Part shown: positions 34,960 through 48,278 of the stretch, in pieces | Numbering within the stretch: position 1 is the first letter of the stretch | Layout: every line of letters starts with the position of its first letter | Source of the DNA: Gleditsia sinensis | Lineage: Eukaryota; Streptophyta; Magnoliopsida; Fabales; Fabaceae | Length of the DNA: 64,000 nucleotides | Assembly (NCBI GenBank): GCA_037074535.1 | Contig: CM073471.1 | Span: 41,091,501 to 41,155,500 of the forward strand | Reading direction: 5' to 3' | Translations under genes and position numbers: made by a program | The notes under the pieces: generated by a model | The model's database searches: none | The model's input: the letters and a program-made list of their open reading frames with translations, nothing else | What the model was told of the DNA's origin: nothing

Positions 34960-35880
34960 TTAAGCTTCTATTTCTAAAATTTTGGGAAGAATAAGTAAGG
35001 AATTAAAACAAATGGTTAACATAATAAATGTAGATCTATGTCTCACGGATTTTTAGCCACTGGAATCATTCAATTTAGAGTCCATATGGATTAGATGTGG
35101 TTTGATTAGTAAGAAAATGTCATAAAATGGTTAATCAGCGAATAATATGTTAGGATAGCTTTTGTGTTTTAATTTCTGGTAACATTATGTAGGGAATTAA
35201 AACAAATGGTTAACATAACAAATGTAGATATATGTCTCACGGAGTTTTAGCCAGTGGAATCATTCAATTTAGACTCCATATGAGGTAGATATGGTTCGAT
35301 TAGTATGCAGTGGTTAGAAATTTGGTTAATAAGGGAAGAATATTTTAGGATAGCTTCAGTGTTTTAATTTCTAGGAACATTCTGTTAGGAATTAAAATAA
35401 ATGATTAAAATAAAAATTATTTCTATATGTGTCATGAATTTTTAGCCACTGGAATCACTCAATTTGGAGTCCGTATGAGGCAGATATGGTCCGATTAGTA
35501 TGCAGTGGTCAGAAATTTGGTTAATCAGGGAAGAATATTTTAGGATAGCTTGTGTGTTTTAATTTTTGGGAACATTATGTAGGGAATTAAAATAAATTAA
35601 TAACATAAAAATTATTGCTATATGTGTCACGGATTTTTAGCCACTGGAATAACTTAATTTGGAATTCTTGTGAGGGAGATATGGACAGATTAGTAGGTAG
35701 AGGTCAGAACCTACTTGGGAAGAAATAAACTGTACTTTGCAGGAGTAATATCACCATGATTTCTTAATTTTTCACTAAACTATTCAGCATAATTGTTTTA
35801 GATAATTGGTTCATCTTTAAATTGACACCCAAAGCACCTAAATTAGAGTTAAATTGAGGGAGTTATGCACTGATTAGTAA
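34960..35880. repeat. ~193-bp tandem array in LTR D3
   Basis: Four to five units with GGTTAACATAA, TCACGGATTTTTAGCCACTGGAATCA in pieces, and GATATGGTCCGATTAGTA blocks. The units near 35300-35530 are the most alike. Confidence 0.9.
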
Positions 35881-36798
35881 GAGAATGTCAGATAGGATGA
35901 AAACCTACATCAAGAAAATAAAGGAATACAATTAATATTTAAAAAAGAAGAAGAATCTTATAAATGAAAATAATAAATGACTAGAAGATGTTATAGCCAT
36001 TGCCAATGCATGAACTTCTTTCCATTCTAAGTGTGTAATTTTGACATGGAAATATTTTGATGAAACATTATGGTATGTGAGTATAATGAACATACTTGTT
36101 ATTGAAATCATATTTTTGGCTATTATTGTAAAAAGAAAAGAAATAAGCACGGTCACATGGCGATTCATGTGGTGCTCCAGTAGGGGACACCTTATCAACG
36201 GTTATGATTATGAGAAAAGAAATATAAAGTGTGCCATGTCGGACGGAGTGAGAAAAGCCCATACCGAAGAGTAGAAAATACTCACCCTGACCGGGGTAGC
36301 TTTATATGAGATTAAATAATATTCTGAAATTAGTAAATCTTGCCATAAATGTCATTACTGTACGATTCTCATGTACATAGATAAAGTACATTCATGTGAC
36401 CAAAGATATTTGCTGTAGTTTATACAGATGAACATGACGTGATGAGCTATGTTGATGATGATTTATTGTTGAACTTACTGGGATTTAAATCTCACTATAT
36501 TTCCATGTCATGTTCAAAAAATTAGTTGTGCTGATTTTTCTATGGCTATGGCTTTTCAGTGCACGTTGGATCGAGTTACTCTATGATGGGTAGATCTTAA
36601 ATAAAATGTTTGTGGGCGAGTTGGTTCAGATCCAGGTGAAGGTGCAACCACCCGCACCTGTATCTCTGGAATTGGTCAACCAGAATAAATAAGATGTAGA
36701 TGTTTATGTGTTGAAATGTTATACGTACGTTTTGATTAATGATGTGTATGTGAACTCTATATTGTATAATAATAAATAATTAAAAAAACGTTGTTATA

Positions 36799-36935
36799 CG
36801 TTTTAATTAATGATGTGTATGTGAACTCAGAATTGTATCAGTATTAATGGTAGACCTTAAACATTGATTATGCTTGGTTAAATTAGTTGAATGGTCATAA
36901 ATTTATATTATACTTTTTCGTATATGTGAATATGG
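36799..36935 (+). mobile_element. D1, right end (eroded)
   Basis: Resumes with TAATTAATGATGTG and TTGATTATGCTTGGTTAAAT, as in D2 near 27700, then loses similarity before the expected GAGTTGTTACA. The exact boundary is uncertain. Confidence 0.6.
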
Positions 36936-37837
36936 TGTCTTCTGTCTGGTACTGACACGGAAGCCATGTGACTTTTCTCATTTCGCTTCCTCTTTTCTTT
37001 TATTTTTTCTCATAAACAACCATGTATGATATCATTTTTCACGGTCCATGTACACAACATAATTATATCAATCATAATTTTTCACTGACATTATGCAGTC
37101 TAAATAATCAACTCAGTATTTCATAACTCAATTTCTTGCATATGTCAACACAAATCCTAACACTATTGAAATGCATATATTCATGCCATTACAATATATT
37201 ATAAGTATTGAATGAAAAGAACTATTGCTATGGAATGTTGGCTATTTTAGGAAGTCCAATTTGTTTAAGTTTAATTCCAAATAATATAATTTACATTATT
37301 TTTTAAACCCTATTTGGTCAAATCCTAATATTAACTATGTTGATTAATTTTAGCTTACTAACCTTAATTCTTTTATTATTGAATGACATTATATTTAGTT
37401 TAAATTAAATTATCTTTTGCATTAGTTTTAATTCCCACTTTTAGATATGACTAATTTCTTCCCTTTAGTCTTAGCATAAGAAAAAATAATTGTAACTACA
37501 TCCTTCCCTTTGCTCCACCTATTAGCTCAATATTACTTAGTATCATGCTTAATTACAATTATTCTTCTTTTGTAATCCAATTCGGCCTTAAAGCCTTTAA
37601 TATCACTATTTTCTTCATTGACCTACTTAAATTACTCTAGTTATAATTATTCAACTAAAGATTATTCTTTAGGTAATGACCATGGTTAATTTTCCATCTT
37701 ATATAAAATTTTTTTTTTCTTTCACTTATCTTTAAGCCCTAAATACCTTTCATCTTCTTCTTCTTTTCTTAGGGTTTGCATTGAATTCCCCTTTCACTTT
37801 TCCATTAAACCATTTTTTGCACTATTCTTACATTATC
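36936..37837 (-). mobile_element. Diverged LTR fragment X, right part
   Basis: Starts with CTGTCTGGTACTGACACGG and CCATGTGACTTTTCTCATTTC, weakly matching the block around GTGACCGTGCTCATTTC in minus-oriented D LTRs, and continues as AT-rich sequence to 37837. Likely the same LTR as 3933-4431, split by D1. No ORF or gene is visible. Confidence 0.4.
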
Positions 37838-37865
37838 TATAACAACTCCATATTTTTTTTTACAT

Positions 37866-37897
<32 letters not shown>

Positions 37898-38916
37898 CTA
37901 AAATTTCATGAAGTCATTACCTCTTTACTTCTAACTATTGAATTCATAATAACATTCAATTAAATTAACCAAACATAATTAAGGTTTATGAAATACCATT
38001 AACACTTATACAATTCTGGGTTTACATATACATTATTAATCAAAACATCTGTACAAAAATCAAACACATATAAGTCTACATTTTATTCGTCCATATTGAC
38101 TAGTTTTAGAGATATGGGTGCGGGTGGTTGCGTCATCACCGGAATCTTACCTAATTTAACTCAACGTATTCTAAAAGCTGGGCATAGAGAATATCTGCAT
38201 AACTTAGTTTTTTCAACATGATATGAAAATATAGTGAGAATTAAATCCCAGTAGGTTCAACAATAAATCATAATCATCATCAATAATGCTTGTCACGTCA
38301 TGTTCATCTATATAAGCTACAATAATTATTTTAGGTCACATTAATGCACTTTATCTAGAAAATCGTACAGTAATGACATGTATGACATGAATAACTATTT
38401 TCAGAATATCTTATCATGGATATCAACTTATTTTCATATTAAGCTACCCCGATCATGGTGAGTACTTTTTACTCTCTAGTATGGGCTTTTGTCGCTTTGT
38501 TCAACATGACGCTCTTTCTCTTTCTTTTCTCAATAACATAATCATAGCCATCAGCAGGGTGTCTCTTACTGGTAAACCACACAAACCGCCATGTGACCGT
38601 GCTCGTCTCTTTTCTTTTCACGTTAATAGCCAAAAATATGATTTCAGTAACATGTATGTTCATTATACTCACATGCCATAATTTATCATCAAAGTATCAT
38701 CATTACCAAAAAATAATGGTAAAATAAAATCTTGCCATGAACATAATTATTTTCGAATATCACTTTATAAAATATTTCCATGTCAAAATTACACACTTAA
38801 GATGGTAAGGAGTTCATGGAATGGCAATGGCTATAGCATACATTAGTCATTTATTATTTTTATTTATAAGATTCTTCTTCTTTTTTAAATATTATTTCCT
38901 TTCTCACTAAATAGAG
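37838..38916 (-). mobile_element. 3' LTR of E (D4), first segment
   Basis: Begins TATAACAACTCCAT, a mutated TGTAACAACTCC. A (CA)n/(TA)n run lies at 37864-37896. Follows the D layout until D5 inserted at 38917. Confidence 0.82.
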
Positions 38917-39949
38917 TGTAACAACTCCATTTAAGTAACAATTTTTTTAAATAACATAAAGTTATTACCTCGTTACAACTTAACTCAAAATAACATTTAT
39001 TTAATTTATACAATACAGAGTTTACATACATATCATTAATCAATAACATCCGTACAAAAGTCTAACACAGATATAATTACATCTTATTCATCCCTGTTGA
39101 CCAGTTCCAGAGATACGGGTGCAGGTGGTTGCACCTTCACCGGGATGGTAGTCAACTCGACCATAGACACCATATATATTACTGGTATTAGCTCATAATA
39201 GAGTAACTCAATCCAACATACGCTAAAAGCCAGTGCCATAGAGAAAATATGCATAATTATTCTTTTGAACATGACATGGAAATATAGTGAGAATTCAATC
39301 CCAGTAAGTTCAACAATAATTCATTATCAATAAAGCTCATCACGTCATGTTCATCTGTATAAACTATAGCAAATATTGTTGGTCACATGAATGCACTATA
39401 TCTATGCACATGAGAATCGTACAGTAATGACATGTATGACAAGATTAACTATTTTCAGAATATCATATGATGACTATCAATTTATTCTCATATCAAGTTA
39501 CCCCGGTCAGGGTGAGTATTTTCTACTCTTCGGTACAGGCTTTTCTCGCTTGGTCTGACATGGCCCACTTTCTCTTTCTTTTCACATTAACAAGATCATA
39601 ACCATTGGTAGGGCGTCTGCTACTGGTGCACCACACGGATTGCCATGTGATCGTGTTCATTTCTTTTCATTTCACAATAATAGCCAAAAATATGATTTCA
39701 ATAACAAGTATGTTCATCAAAATATAATTATTACCAAAAATCATTGGTAATCATGCCATGAACATCACTATTTCAAATATCACTTTATAAAATATTTCCA
39801 TGTCAAAATTTCACACCTAAGATGGTAAGAAGTTCATACAATGGCAATGGCTATGGCATATACTAGTCATTTATTATTTTTATCTATAAGATTCTTCTTC
39901 TTTTTTAAATATTAATTTTATTTCTTTATTTTCTTAATGTAGGTTTTCT

Positions 39950-40690
39950 TCCTATCTGACATTCTCTTCTTAATCAGAGCATAACTCCCTCAATTTAACT
40001 CCGATGTAGGTGATATTGGTGTCAATTTGAAGATAAAACAATTATCTAAAACTATTATGTTGAATAGTTTAGTGAAATATTAAGAAAGTAAAATGATATT
40101 ACTCTCGAAAAGTACAAGTTATTTCTTCTCGGGTAGGTTCTGACCTTTATCTACTAATTTGTCCATATCTCCCTCATAAGAATTCCAAATAGAGTGATTC
40201 TAGTGGCTAAAAGTCCGTGACACATATAACAATAATTTTTATGTTAATCATTTATTTTAATTCCCTACTGAATGTTCCCAGAAATTAAAACATAGAAGCT
40301 ATCCTAAAATATCCTTCCCTGATTAACCAAATTTCTGACCACTGCATACTAATCAGACCATATCTGCCTCATATGGACTCTAAATTGAGTGATTCCAGTG
40401 GCTAAAAATCCTTGACACATATATCTATAATTCTTATGTTAACCATTTATTTTAATTTCTTACATAATGTTCCAAAAAATTAAAATACAGAAGCTATCAT
40501 AACATATTCTTCCCTGATTAACCATTTTCTGACCTCTGCTTACTAGTCGGACCATATGTACCTCATATGGACTCCAAATTGAGTGATTCCAGCGGGTAAA
40601 AATCCGTGAGACATAGATCTACATTTTTCATGTTAAGTATTTATTTTAGTTCCTTACCGATTCTTCCTAGAATTTTAAAAACAGAAGCTT
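39950..40690. repeat. ~193-bp tandem array in LTR D5
   Basis: Four units marked by TGACC(T/A)(C/T)TGC-like starts near 40141, 40336 and 40530, and AGACATAGATCTACATTTTT in the last unit. Confidence 0.9.
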
Positions 40691-41329
40691 AAAAGTTTGC
40701 CACTCATAGCCATACCTATGCAGAACTATCTACACGAGCCTAAGTATTCAAACATACATAATATGTAACATGATATAGCAACATCCATGACCAATCATCA
40801 AAGTTCTAAGATCAAAATCTCATATAAATATTACAAGTTTCAAATCTTTTCTTCAAAAAGAAATATTGTTAAACTTACCTTGAGCACTTAGTCATCTAGA
40901 CTTCTCCTTCCTCTTTCTTACTTTCTTCCTCTCCTTTCCTCACTCTACCTTGCTTCTATTTTTCTCTCCCTCACTTGGACGAAAATTCTAAAGTTGTAGG
41001 GTTGGGTTTTGCTTAAATAGACCACCAAATGATTCACCTTTCATGATCTTGAGACTATCTTATCACAATTAGGATACACTTGGTTGAATTTTTGGAAAAC
41101 AAACAACTCATATTCTTGTCTTCCTCTTCCTTAGTCAAGATATGCATAGGAAAACGAGATTTGTATTTTGAAAATTATGATAATATGTTCTTAAGATAAG
41201 GGACAAGGTCCCTTTGATTTAGGGATTCATTTTCTTTTTCATTTGTCTTAATCATTTATGATAGGTTTGCCTTTTTAGGTCGCAAATTTCTAGCACTTGA
41301 ATCTCCAATATTTGGTTGAAATTATTTGT

Positions 41330-41510
41330 GTGGGATAGGAATGTTTTGTCCTAATGTCATGTATTATCATACCACTTGCTAAAATTATGAGTGTAGGATA
41401 TAGATGTTTTGTCCTAAAGCCTTGTATTATCATACCACTCGCTAAAATGATGAGTGTAGGATATAGATGTTTTGTCCTAAAGCCTTGTATTATCATACCA
41501 CTCGCTAAAT
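41330..41510. repeat. 63-bp minisatellite in LTR D5
   Basis: Three units with GGATATAGATGTTTTGTCCT and ATCATACCACTCGCTAAA. The minus strand is open and reads as a 21-residue repeat (41496-41290), not considered a gene. Confidence 0.9.
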
Positions 41511-42198
41511 TTTTGTCTTAATGCCATGTAACCTAATCTTTATTATATTATCACATGATTTATTTTATTTTATTTTTCCTCTTGGATTTGGGCTTATTCC
41601 TACCCATTTCCTTTGCTTTGGATAAAATTCTACCTTTCTTGGAGGGGTTGGACACATTTTCATAATTTTTGGGCTATCGGTCCAATTTCAATATCCTAGT
41701 CCAAGTCTATATTTTATTTCTTGTTTAGGTTATCCAAAGGGCTTGCTAGAAACTTATGTGAAGTAGAAAAACTCTATATGAAGTGTCCATAGGTGAAAGC
41801 CCAATGTATAGGTGAATATGTTAAACTTAATAACTTTAGTTCTTGATTTAGGAAAAATTACCCTAATCCAAGGTTTTCTTGAAATTTTAAGACCTTTACT
41901 TGTTTCCAAAAATTTATCTTCCTTACCCTAAAATTTCACCTTTCTTTAGTATATTATTTCTAACTTTTCCTCTTAGGTTTTCTCTCTTTACCTATTCTAT
42001 TAATGTTAGAACATTTCTATGCATACACGTAAGGTGAAGAATTTCTAAGGATTATATTTTCTTAGATATCTGAAAATTGTCTAATAAATTTTATTTCCTT
42101 AAATAAATATTTATGTACCTTAAAAAAAAAATTAGGGATGTTACTTTGAATACTTTTGTATTTTTATTAATTCATGAAACAAAATTGGGGATGTTACA

Positions 42199-44948
42199 TA
42201 GAGCATAACACCCTCATTTCAAATCCGATTTAGGTGATATTGGTGTTACTTAAAAGATAAGACAATCCTCTAAAACTATTATGTTAAACATTTTAGTGAA
42301 ATCTTAAGTAATCATGGTGTTACTACTCCCTCAAATTCAATATTATTTCTTCTCGGTTAGGTTCAGAACTCAATTTACTAATCTGACCATATCTCCCTCG
42401 TATGAACTCCAATTGAGGCGATTCTAAAGCTTATATAAGTTAAGACAATTATATACAACTTTCATGTTTATAAATGCTTCATGTTTCTTACAAATTATTC
42501 CCAGAAAATTGAAAACAAAAAAGTTTACATTTACCACCCTGGATTCTAGACTGATTCTGACCTTTACTCATTAATCATCCATATCTCTCTCAGATGGACT
42601 CCAAATTAAGTGACTTTAGAGCCTATAGATCCGTGATACATATATTTATATTTATTATGTTAAAAATTTCCATTAATTTCCTACAAATTTTTCCCAAAAA
42701 TTCAAACACAGAAGCAGACTTAATATATTATTTCCTAATTAGCTAGTTTTTGACCTCCACTTACTAATATGACTATATCTCCCTCAGGGATTCCAATTTG
42801 AATGATTCCTAGGCTAAAAATTTGTGAGACATATATCTATATTTATCATGTTAAGAATTTCTTTTAATTACCTACAAATTTATCCCAAAAATTCAAACAC
42901 AAAAGCATATCTAACAGATTCTTCCCTGGTTAACCATTTTCCGAACATTGCTTACAAATCAGAAAATATCTCCCTTATCTGGACCCCAAATTAAGGGATT
43001 CTAGTGGCTAAAACTCAGTAAGACATAGATCTATATTTCTCATGTTAACTATTTCTTTTAATTCATAACCGATTTTTCCCAAATTTAAAAAATAGAAGCT
43101 TCCCTAGTTACTCCGAAATCCAGTTTGCTAACCAAACATTTCCTAAGGTTTTAGTTCACCATTATATTACGTCCTCTTCCATTTTCTTCCTAATTTACAT
43201 CTAATCATATTCCATCAATTTTTCACCATAGTTAAATATACAAAATAGCAGCATAAAAATTTTAAAATTTTGCCACCCATAACCATACCTATGCAGAACT
43301 TTCCACACCAACCGGAATGTTCAAAACATCCATCATATGCAAGATAACATGTAACATGATATAGCAACATCCATGACCAATCATCAAAGTTCTAGGATAA
43401 AAATCCCATATAAATGTTATAAATTTAAAATATTTTCTTCAAAAAGGGTATTGTTAAACCTACCTATAGATCTCCTTAGCTCACTTAGTGATTTCTTTTT
43501 CTTGTTTTCTCTTGAAGGAAGTAGCAAGATTCATCCCTTCCCTTAGCATTTATAGAAGCTTAAATAAGAGAAGAAGGGTGAGTGTTTGAACTCCAAGGAT
43601 GAAGAAGAAAGATAGATTCAAGTGGAGATTAAGCTAACTTACCTTGGGTACTTAGTCCTCTAGACTTCTCCTTCTTCTTCCTTCCTTCCTATCTTTTCCT
43701 CTCTTTCTCTCCTTTTCTCACTCTACCTTACTTATGTTTTTCCTCTCCCTCACTTGGATGAAATTATAATGTTATAAGGGTGGATTTTTCTTAAATAAAC
43801 TATCAAGTGGTTCACCTTTCATAATTATAGGTCTACCTTATCACAATTAGGATGCACTTGGTTATTTTTTGGGGAAAGACAACTCATGTTCTTGTTTTCC
43901 TCTCCCTTAGTCAAGATATGCATAACAAAAGGAGATTTGTATTTTGTAAGTTATGATAATATGTTCTTAAGACAAGGGACAAGGTCCCTTTGATTTAGGG
44001 ATTCATTTCCTTTTTCTTTTGTCTCACTCAAGTATGATAGGTTCGCCTTTCTAGGTGGAAAATTTTTAGCCCTTGAGTCTCCCTTGCTTGGCTGAAATTA
44101 TTTATGTAGAATAAGCATGTTTTGTCATAATGATATGTAGTATTATCCACTTGTTGAAATTAAGAATGTAGGATATAGATGTTTTGTCCTAATGCCATAT
44201 TTTATTACTTGTTGAAATTATGAATGTAGGATATAGATGTTTTGTCCTAATGCCATGTGACCTAATCTTGATTATTATTACACTACTATTTCCTCACATG
44301 ATTTTTATTTTTTTTCTCTCTTCGATTTAGGCTCATTCTTACCCATTTCCTTTGCTTTGCCTAAAATTCTACCTTTCATGGAGGGCTTGGTCACATTTTC
44401 GTAATTTTTGGGCTATCGGTCTAACTTCTATATCCTAGTCCAAGTCTATGTTTTGTTTCTTACTTGGGCTATTCAATTGGCTTGCTAGAAACTTATGTGA
44501 AGTGAAAAAACTTTATATAAAGTGTCCATAAGTGAAAGCCCAATGTATGGGTGGAGATGTTAAACTTAAGAACTCCAACTCTTGAATTAGGAAAAATTAC
44601 CCTAATCCAATCTTCTTGAAATTTTAAGACCTTTACCTACTTACCAAAAATGTATCTTCCTTACCCAAGAATTTTGCCTCTTTTTAGTATGTTATTTCTA
44701 ATTTTTCCTATTAGGTTTTCTCTCTTTACCTATTCCCTTAATGTTAGAAACATTTTCTATGCATACACATAAGGTGAAGAATTTCTAAGGATTATATTTT
44801 CTTAGATATGTAAAATTTGTCTAATAAATTTTATTTCCTTAATTATATATTTATGTACCTTTATTAATAAAAGAAACAAAATTAGGGATGTTACATTTAA
44901 TATTTATGTACCTTTATTAATAAATGAAACAAAATTAGGGATGTTACA
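42199..44948 (-). mobile_element. 3' LTR of E (D4), second segment
   Basis: Resumes at the module array (42204-43110), then the purine tract on the minus strand near 43660-43760, the minisatellite near 44120-44250, and a duplicated terminus: TTAGGGATGTTACA at 44882-44895 and again at 44935-44948. Confidence 0.88.
42204..43110. repeat. ~193-bp tandem array in D4
   Basis: Four to five diverged units with CATATCTCCCTC, GACTCCAAATTAAG and TCCCAAAAATTCAAACACA blocks. D5 inserted within its first unit. Confidence 0.85.
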
Positions 44949-45000
44949 TTTCTCTCCCCATAAAAGAAATTTTGTCCTCAAAATTTTAGAAATTACCTAA
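44949..45000 (-). other. Polypurine tract of E
   Basis: Minus strand TATGGGGAGAGAA directly before the LTR start, followed outward by a TTTGTCCTCAAAATTT block also seen after the A LTR. Confidence 0.75.
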
Positions 45001-46034
45001 TAAAAACAATTGCGGATATTTCTTCCTCATGACTTCTTCTGGAGTCAAATCTTACCATAACACCTTAACCAGAGGAATGGTCTTATTCCTCAATTGCTTT
45101 ACGTTGGTGTCCAATATGGATGCTAGTACTAGTTGATATGTCATGTTCTCCTTAATTTAGATTGGTTCATCCCGTATTACATGTGATGAATTTGGACGAC
45201 ACTTCCAGAGATGTGATACATGGAAAATATTTTGTAGATTGGATAAATCAGGTGGGAGGGCAACTTGATATGCTGATGTCCCACTTACTTCAAAATTTGG
45301 TAGGTTCCTAAAAATCACAGACTTAGTTTTTTGGTTTCAAGAGACCTACCAACTCCAGTAGTCGAGAAAAGTTTCAGAAATACATGGTCTTCTTCCTAAA
45401 ACTCCAGAGGTCTATGTCTTTTATCATAGTAACTCTTTTGCCGACTCTGAGCTGTAAGTCTTTTGTCTCGTATCATCCTGATTTGTTCAGTGGTTTGTTG
45501 AACTAGATCAGGACCCAGCAAGTTCTTTTCTCCTACCTCAAACCAACATTGTGGAGATCGGCACTTCCTACCGTATAAAGCTTCGTAGATGGTCATCTTA
45601 ATACTAGAGGGATAATTATTATTATAAGCAAACTCCACTAAAGGTAGGTACTTATCCCATTCTTTACCTTGCTCTACCACACAAGCCCTCAACATATCTT
45701 CTAGGATTTGAATGGTCCGTTCTGTCTATCCGTCAGTCTGAGGATGGTAGGTGATACTAAACTGCAATTGGGTTCCAAAAGCTTCTTGCAATGCCTTCCA
45801 AAACCTCGATGTGAATCTCGAATCTCTATAAGAAATGATATTTAAGGGAATTCTATGCAGTCTAACTTTTTCCTAGACGTACAATTGGGCCAATTTGTCC
45901 AGTGAATAGTTAATTTTTATGGACAAAAAGTAAGCAGATTTGGTTAATCTATCAACTATTACCAAGATAGAGTCATGTCCAATTGAAGTCTTAGGTAAGC
46001 CCACCACAAAGTCCATCGAAATACTGTCCTATTT
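45001..46034 (-). pseudogene. Integrase of E, core and C-terminal end
   Basis: The frame 45695-45396 gives the second half of the core, WDKYLPLVEFAYNNNYPSSI and YEALYGRKCRSPQCW, and a KRHRPLEF end followed by a stop, as in element A. Upstream to 46034 the catalytic part is in several frames (DGQT-ER-like region near 45730). Downstream to 45001 the LSxFLGxYQIL region and a chromodomain-like end are heavily degraded. Confidence 0.8.
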
Positions 46035-46901
46035 TCATTTAGAGATCTCAAGAGGTTGTAAAAATCTCGCTGGCTTTTGATGCTCTACTTTCACCTTCTG
46101 ACAAATTAGACATTTTGCCACAAATTCAACAATGTCATTTTTTATCCCTGGCCACCAATACATCTTTAAATCATGGTACATTTTATTGGATCCAGGATGG
46201 AATGTGTATTTACTCTGATGCATTTCTTGCAGGATCTTAGTCCTCAACTTTTGTTCTTGAGTAACACAGACCCTTCCTTGATACACGATTATTCCATCTT
46301 CTAAGACAAAAAAATCATCTTGATCATTATGATCCTGTAAGTATTGGTTGTGAACTTGATCCTCTTTAATCTGGGCTCTAAAGTCACACTCTATAGTCAA
46401 ACCATTGATGATTAGCTTATTTGGGGTAAAAGTAGTGTCCAGCTTCAAATTTTGAAACTCTTCTAGCATTTGCATTTTATACACCATCATTCGACTTATG
46501 TGTAGAGATTTCTGACTCAAGGCATCAGCTATAACATTTTCCTTTCTTGGACGATACTTTATCTCAAACTTATAGTCATTTAGGAATTCTACCCATCTTT
46601 GTTGCCTCATATTTAACTCCTTTTGTTTGAAAAGGTACTTAAGACTCTTATAATCATAGTATACTTCAAATGTCGCTCTGTATAAATAGTGTCGCCAAAA
46701 TTTTAAGGCAAACACCACCATCGCCAATTCAAGATCATGGGTTGAATAGTTTCCTTCATTGGGTCTTAGTTGCCTAGAGGCGTAAGCAACTAATCTTTTG
46801 TCTTGCATTAGCACACACCCTAGCCCTTTCTTTGAAGCATCACTATACACTTTAAAATGTCTTGTGGGGTCTGGAATAATTAAAATAGGAGGAGTAGTCA
46901 A
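46035..46901 (-). pseudogene. RNase H and integrase zinc finger of E
   Basis: A 288-residue open stretch. RNase H: HFKVYSDASKKGLGCVLMQ (catalytic Asp), RQLRPNEGNYSTHDLELAMV (Glu and Asp), MRQQRWVEFLNDY and ENVIADALSQ. Zinc finger: a His-His-Cys-Cys set in EMHQSKYTFHPG ... KCLICQ, followed by EHQKPARFLQPLEI, the link to the integrase core. All expected acidic residues appear present. It is open for this length, but adjoining regions are broken. Confidence 0.88.
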
Positions 46902-47700
46902 TCTTGTCTTAAACTCTTAGAAACTAGCTTTACATTGATCAGTCCATCTGAAAGGACTTCCTTTCCTAGTCAATTTAGTCAATGGCAAGGCTATACGAGA
47001 AAATTTTTGTATAAACCTCTTGTAGTATCCTGCCAAACCCAAGAAACTTCTTACTTCTGTAACTGTCTTGGATCTTTCCCATTGAATCACTACTTCCATC
47101 TTGCTAGGGTCTACGATTACCACTTTATTGGAAATGACATGTCTGAGAAATTTTATCTCTGATAGCCAAAATTCACACTTTTCTAATTTGGCATGCAAAT
47201 TTTTCTCTTTCAGTACTTGTAGCACGATTTAAAGACGTTGTTTATGTTCTTTCTCATTCTTAGAATATATCAAGATATCATCAATGAACACTACCACTAA
47301 TTGATCTAGGTAGGGTCAAAAAATGCGATTCACGTAATCCATGAAAATTACAGCTGCATTTGTCAACCTGAAAGGTATTACGAGAAACTCATAATGTCCA
47401 TACCTAGTTTTGAAGGCTGTTTTTGGTACATCCTCCTTCTTGATCCTAATTTAATGGTATCCTGATCTCAAGTCAATTTTAGAAAATATGGAGGCTCCCT
47501 TCATTTTATCTAATAAATCATCTATCCTAGGGAGAGGATACTAATTTTTGACAGTCACCTTATTCAGCTGTATGTAGTCTATGCATAGTCTCAAACTCCT
47601 ATCTTTCTTCTTAATAAACAACATAGGATCTCCCCAAGGTGATACACTTGGTCTAATTAATTGATTTTCTAATAGTTAATCCAACTGTTTCTTGAGTTCC
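46902..47700 (-). pseudogene. Reverse transcriptase of E
   Basis: The frame 47225-46917 carries KLEKCEFWLSEIKFL and FLGLAGYYKRFIQ. Upstream the palm is read through stops: FIDD at 47288-47277 is intact, as are RYGHYEFLV and KIDLRSGYH pieces near 47400-47500 and CIDY near 47580. At least five in-frame stops are visible. Confidence 0.85.
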
Positions 47701-48278
47701 TATAGTTCATTTGAGGCCATTCTATAAGGTGTAATAGAGATAGGCCCTGTCCCGAGTAAGAGATCAATAGAGAATTCTATCTCTCTCTCGGGAGGTAAGC
47801 CTGGAATATCTGGTGAAAATACTTCAGGAAACTCATTAGCTACTAAAATTTCATTAAGCTTCGGTTCGACATCTAAGTTTGATAAACACAAGAGAATGTA
47901 ACCAAGTACTCCACTCTTCAACTCCTGATTGACTTGATTGGCATTTAGCATCAATAACTGCATCTCTTTTTGTGAAGTAGAAGGTAGAAATTCAATGGTC
48001 TGGGTGCAACAATTTAGCAAGACCCATTTTGTAGACATCTAGTTTAACCCTAGAATGACATCAATACCTCTTAACGGTAGACAAACGAGGTCTACAGAAA
48101 AAGTTTTCTCCTGGATGGTGACCTGATAGTATTTACATACAGTGAAAGTTAAGACCTTTTTCCCTATGAGAGTTACTTTAGATAGCTCATAGGGGGTTTC
48201 AGAAATAGGATACTGAAACTCCCTAATACATTCTTCCGATATAAATGAATGACTAGTACCAGAGTCAAACAACACCAT
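47701..48278 (-). pseudogene. Retropepsin and RT linker of E
   Basis: The frame 48278-48039 carries the active site VLFDSGTSHSF, then VDLVCLPLRGIDVILGLN. The next frame, 48038-47700, covers the linker up to DIPGLPPEREIEFSIDL, the usual start of gypsy RT. Both protease blocks are present; one stop lies between the frames. Confidence 0.87.

Larger units (their letters stand above)
33435..36798 (+). mobile_element. Solo LTR D3 nested in D1
   Basis: TGTAACATCCCTAATTTC to GTTGTTATA (terminal C changed to T), flanked by a perfect CGTTT duplication (33430-33434 and 36799-36803). The outer ~53 bp are duplicated (second copy at 33488). Has a clear TATATAAA (34634-34641), purine tract 34680-34745, CAG|GTAAGT donor-like site at 34774 and a 193-bp module array 34960-35880. 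The matching acceptor near 36515 has CAG changed to CAA. Confidence 0.93.
38917..42198 (-). mobile_element. Solo LTR D5 nested in D4
   Basis: TGTAACAACTCCATTTAAG to ATTGGGGATGTTACA, with a perfect TAGAG duplication (38912-38916 and 42199-42203). It carries the module array 39950-40690, minisatellite 41330-41510, and the duplicated outer end at its right side (internal GGGATGTTACTTTG near 42139). Closely resembles D6. Confidence 0.93.
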
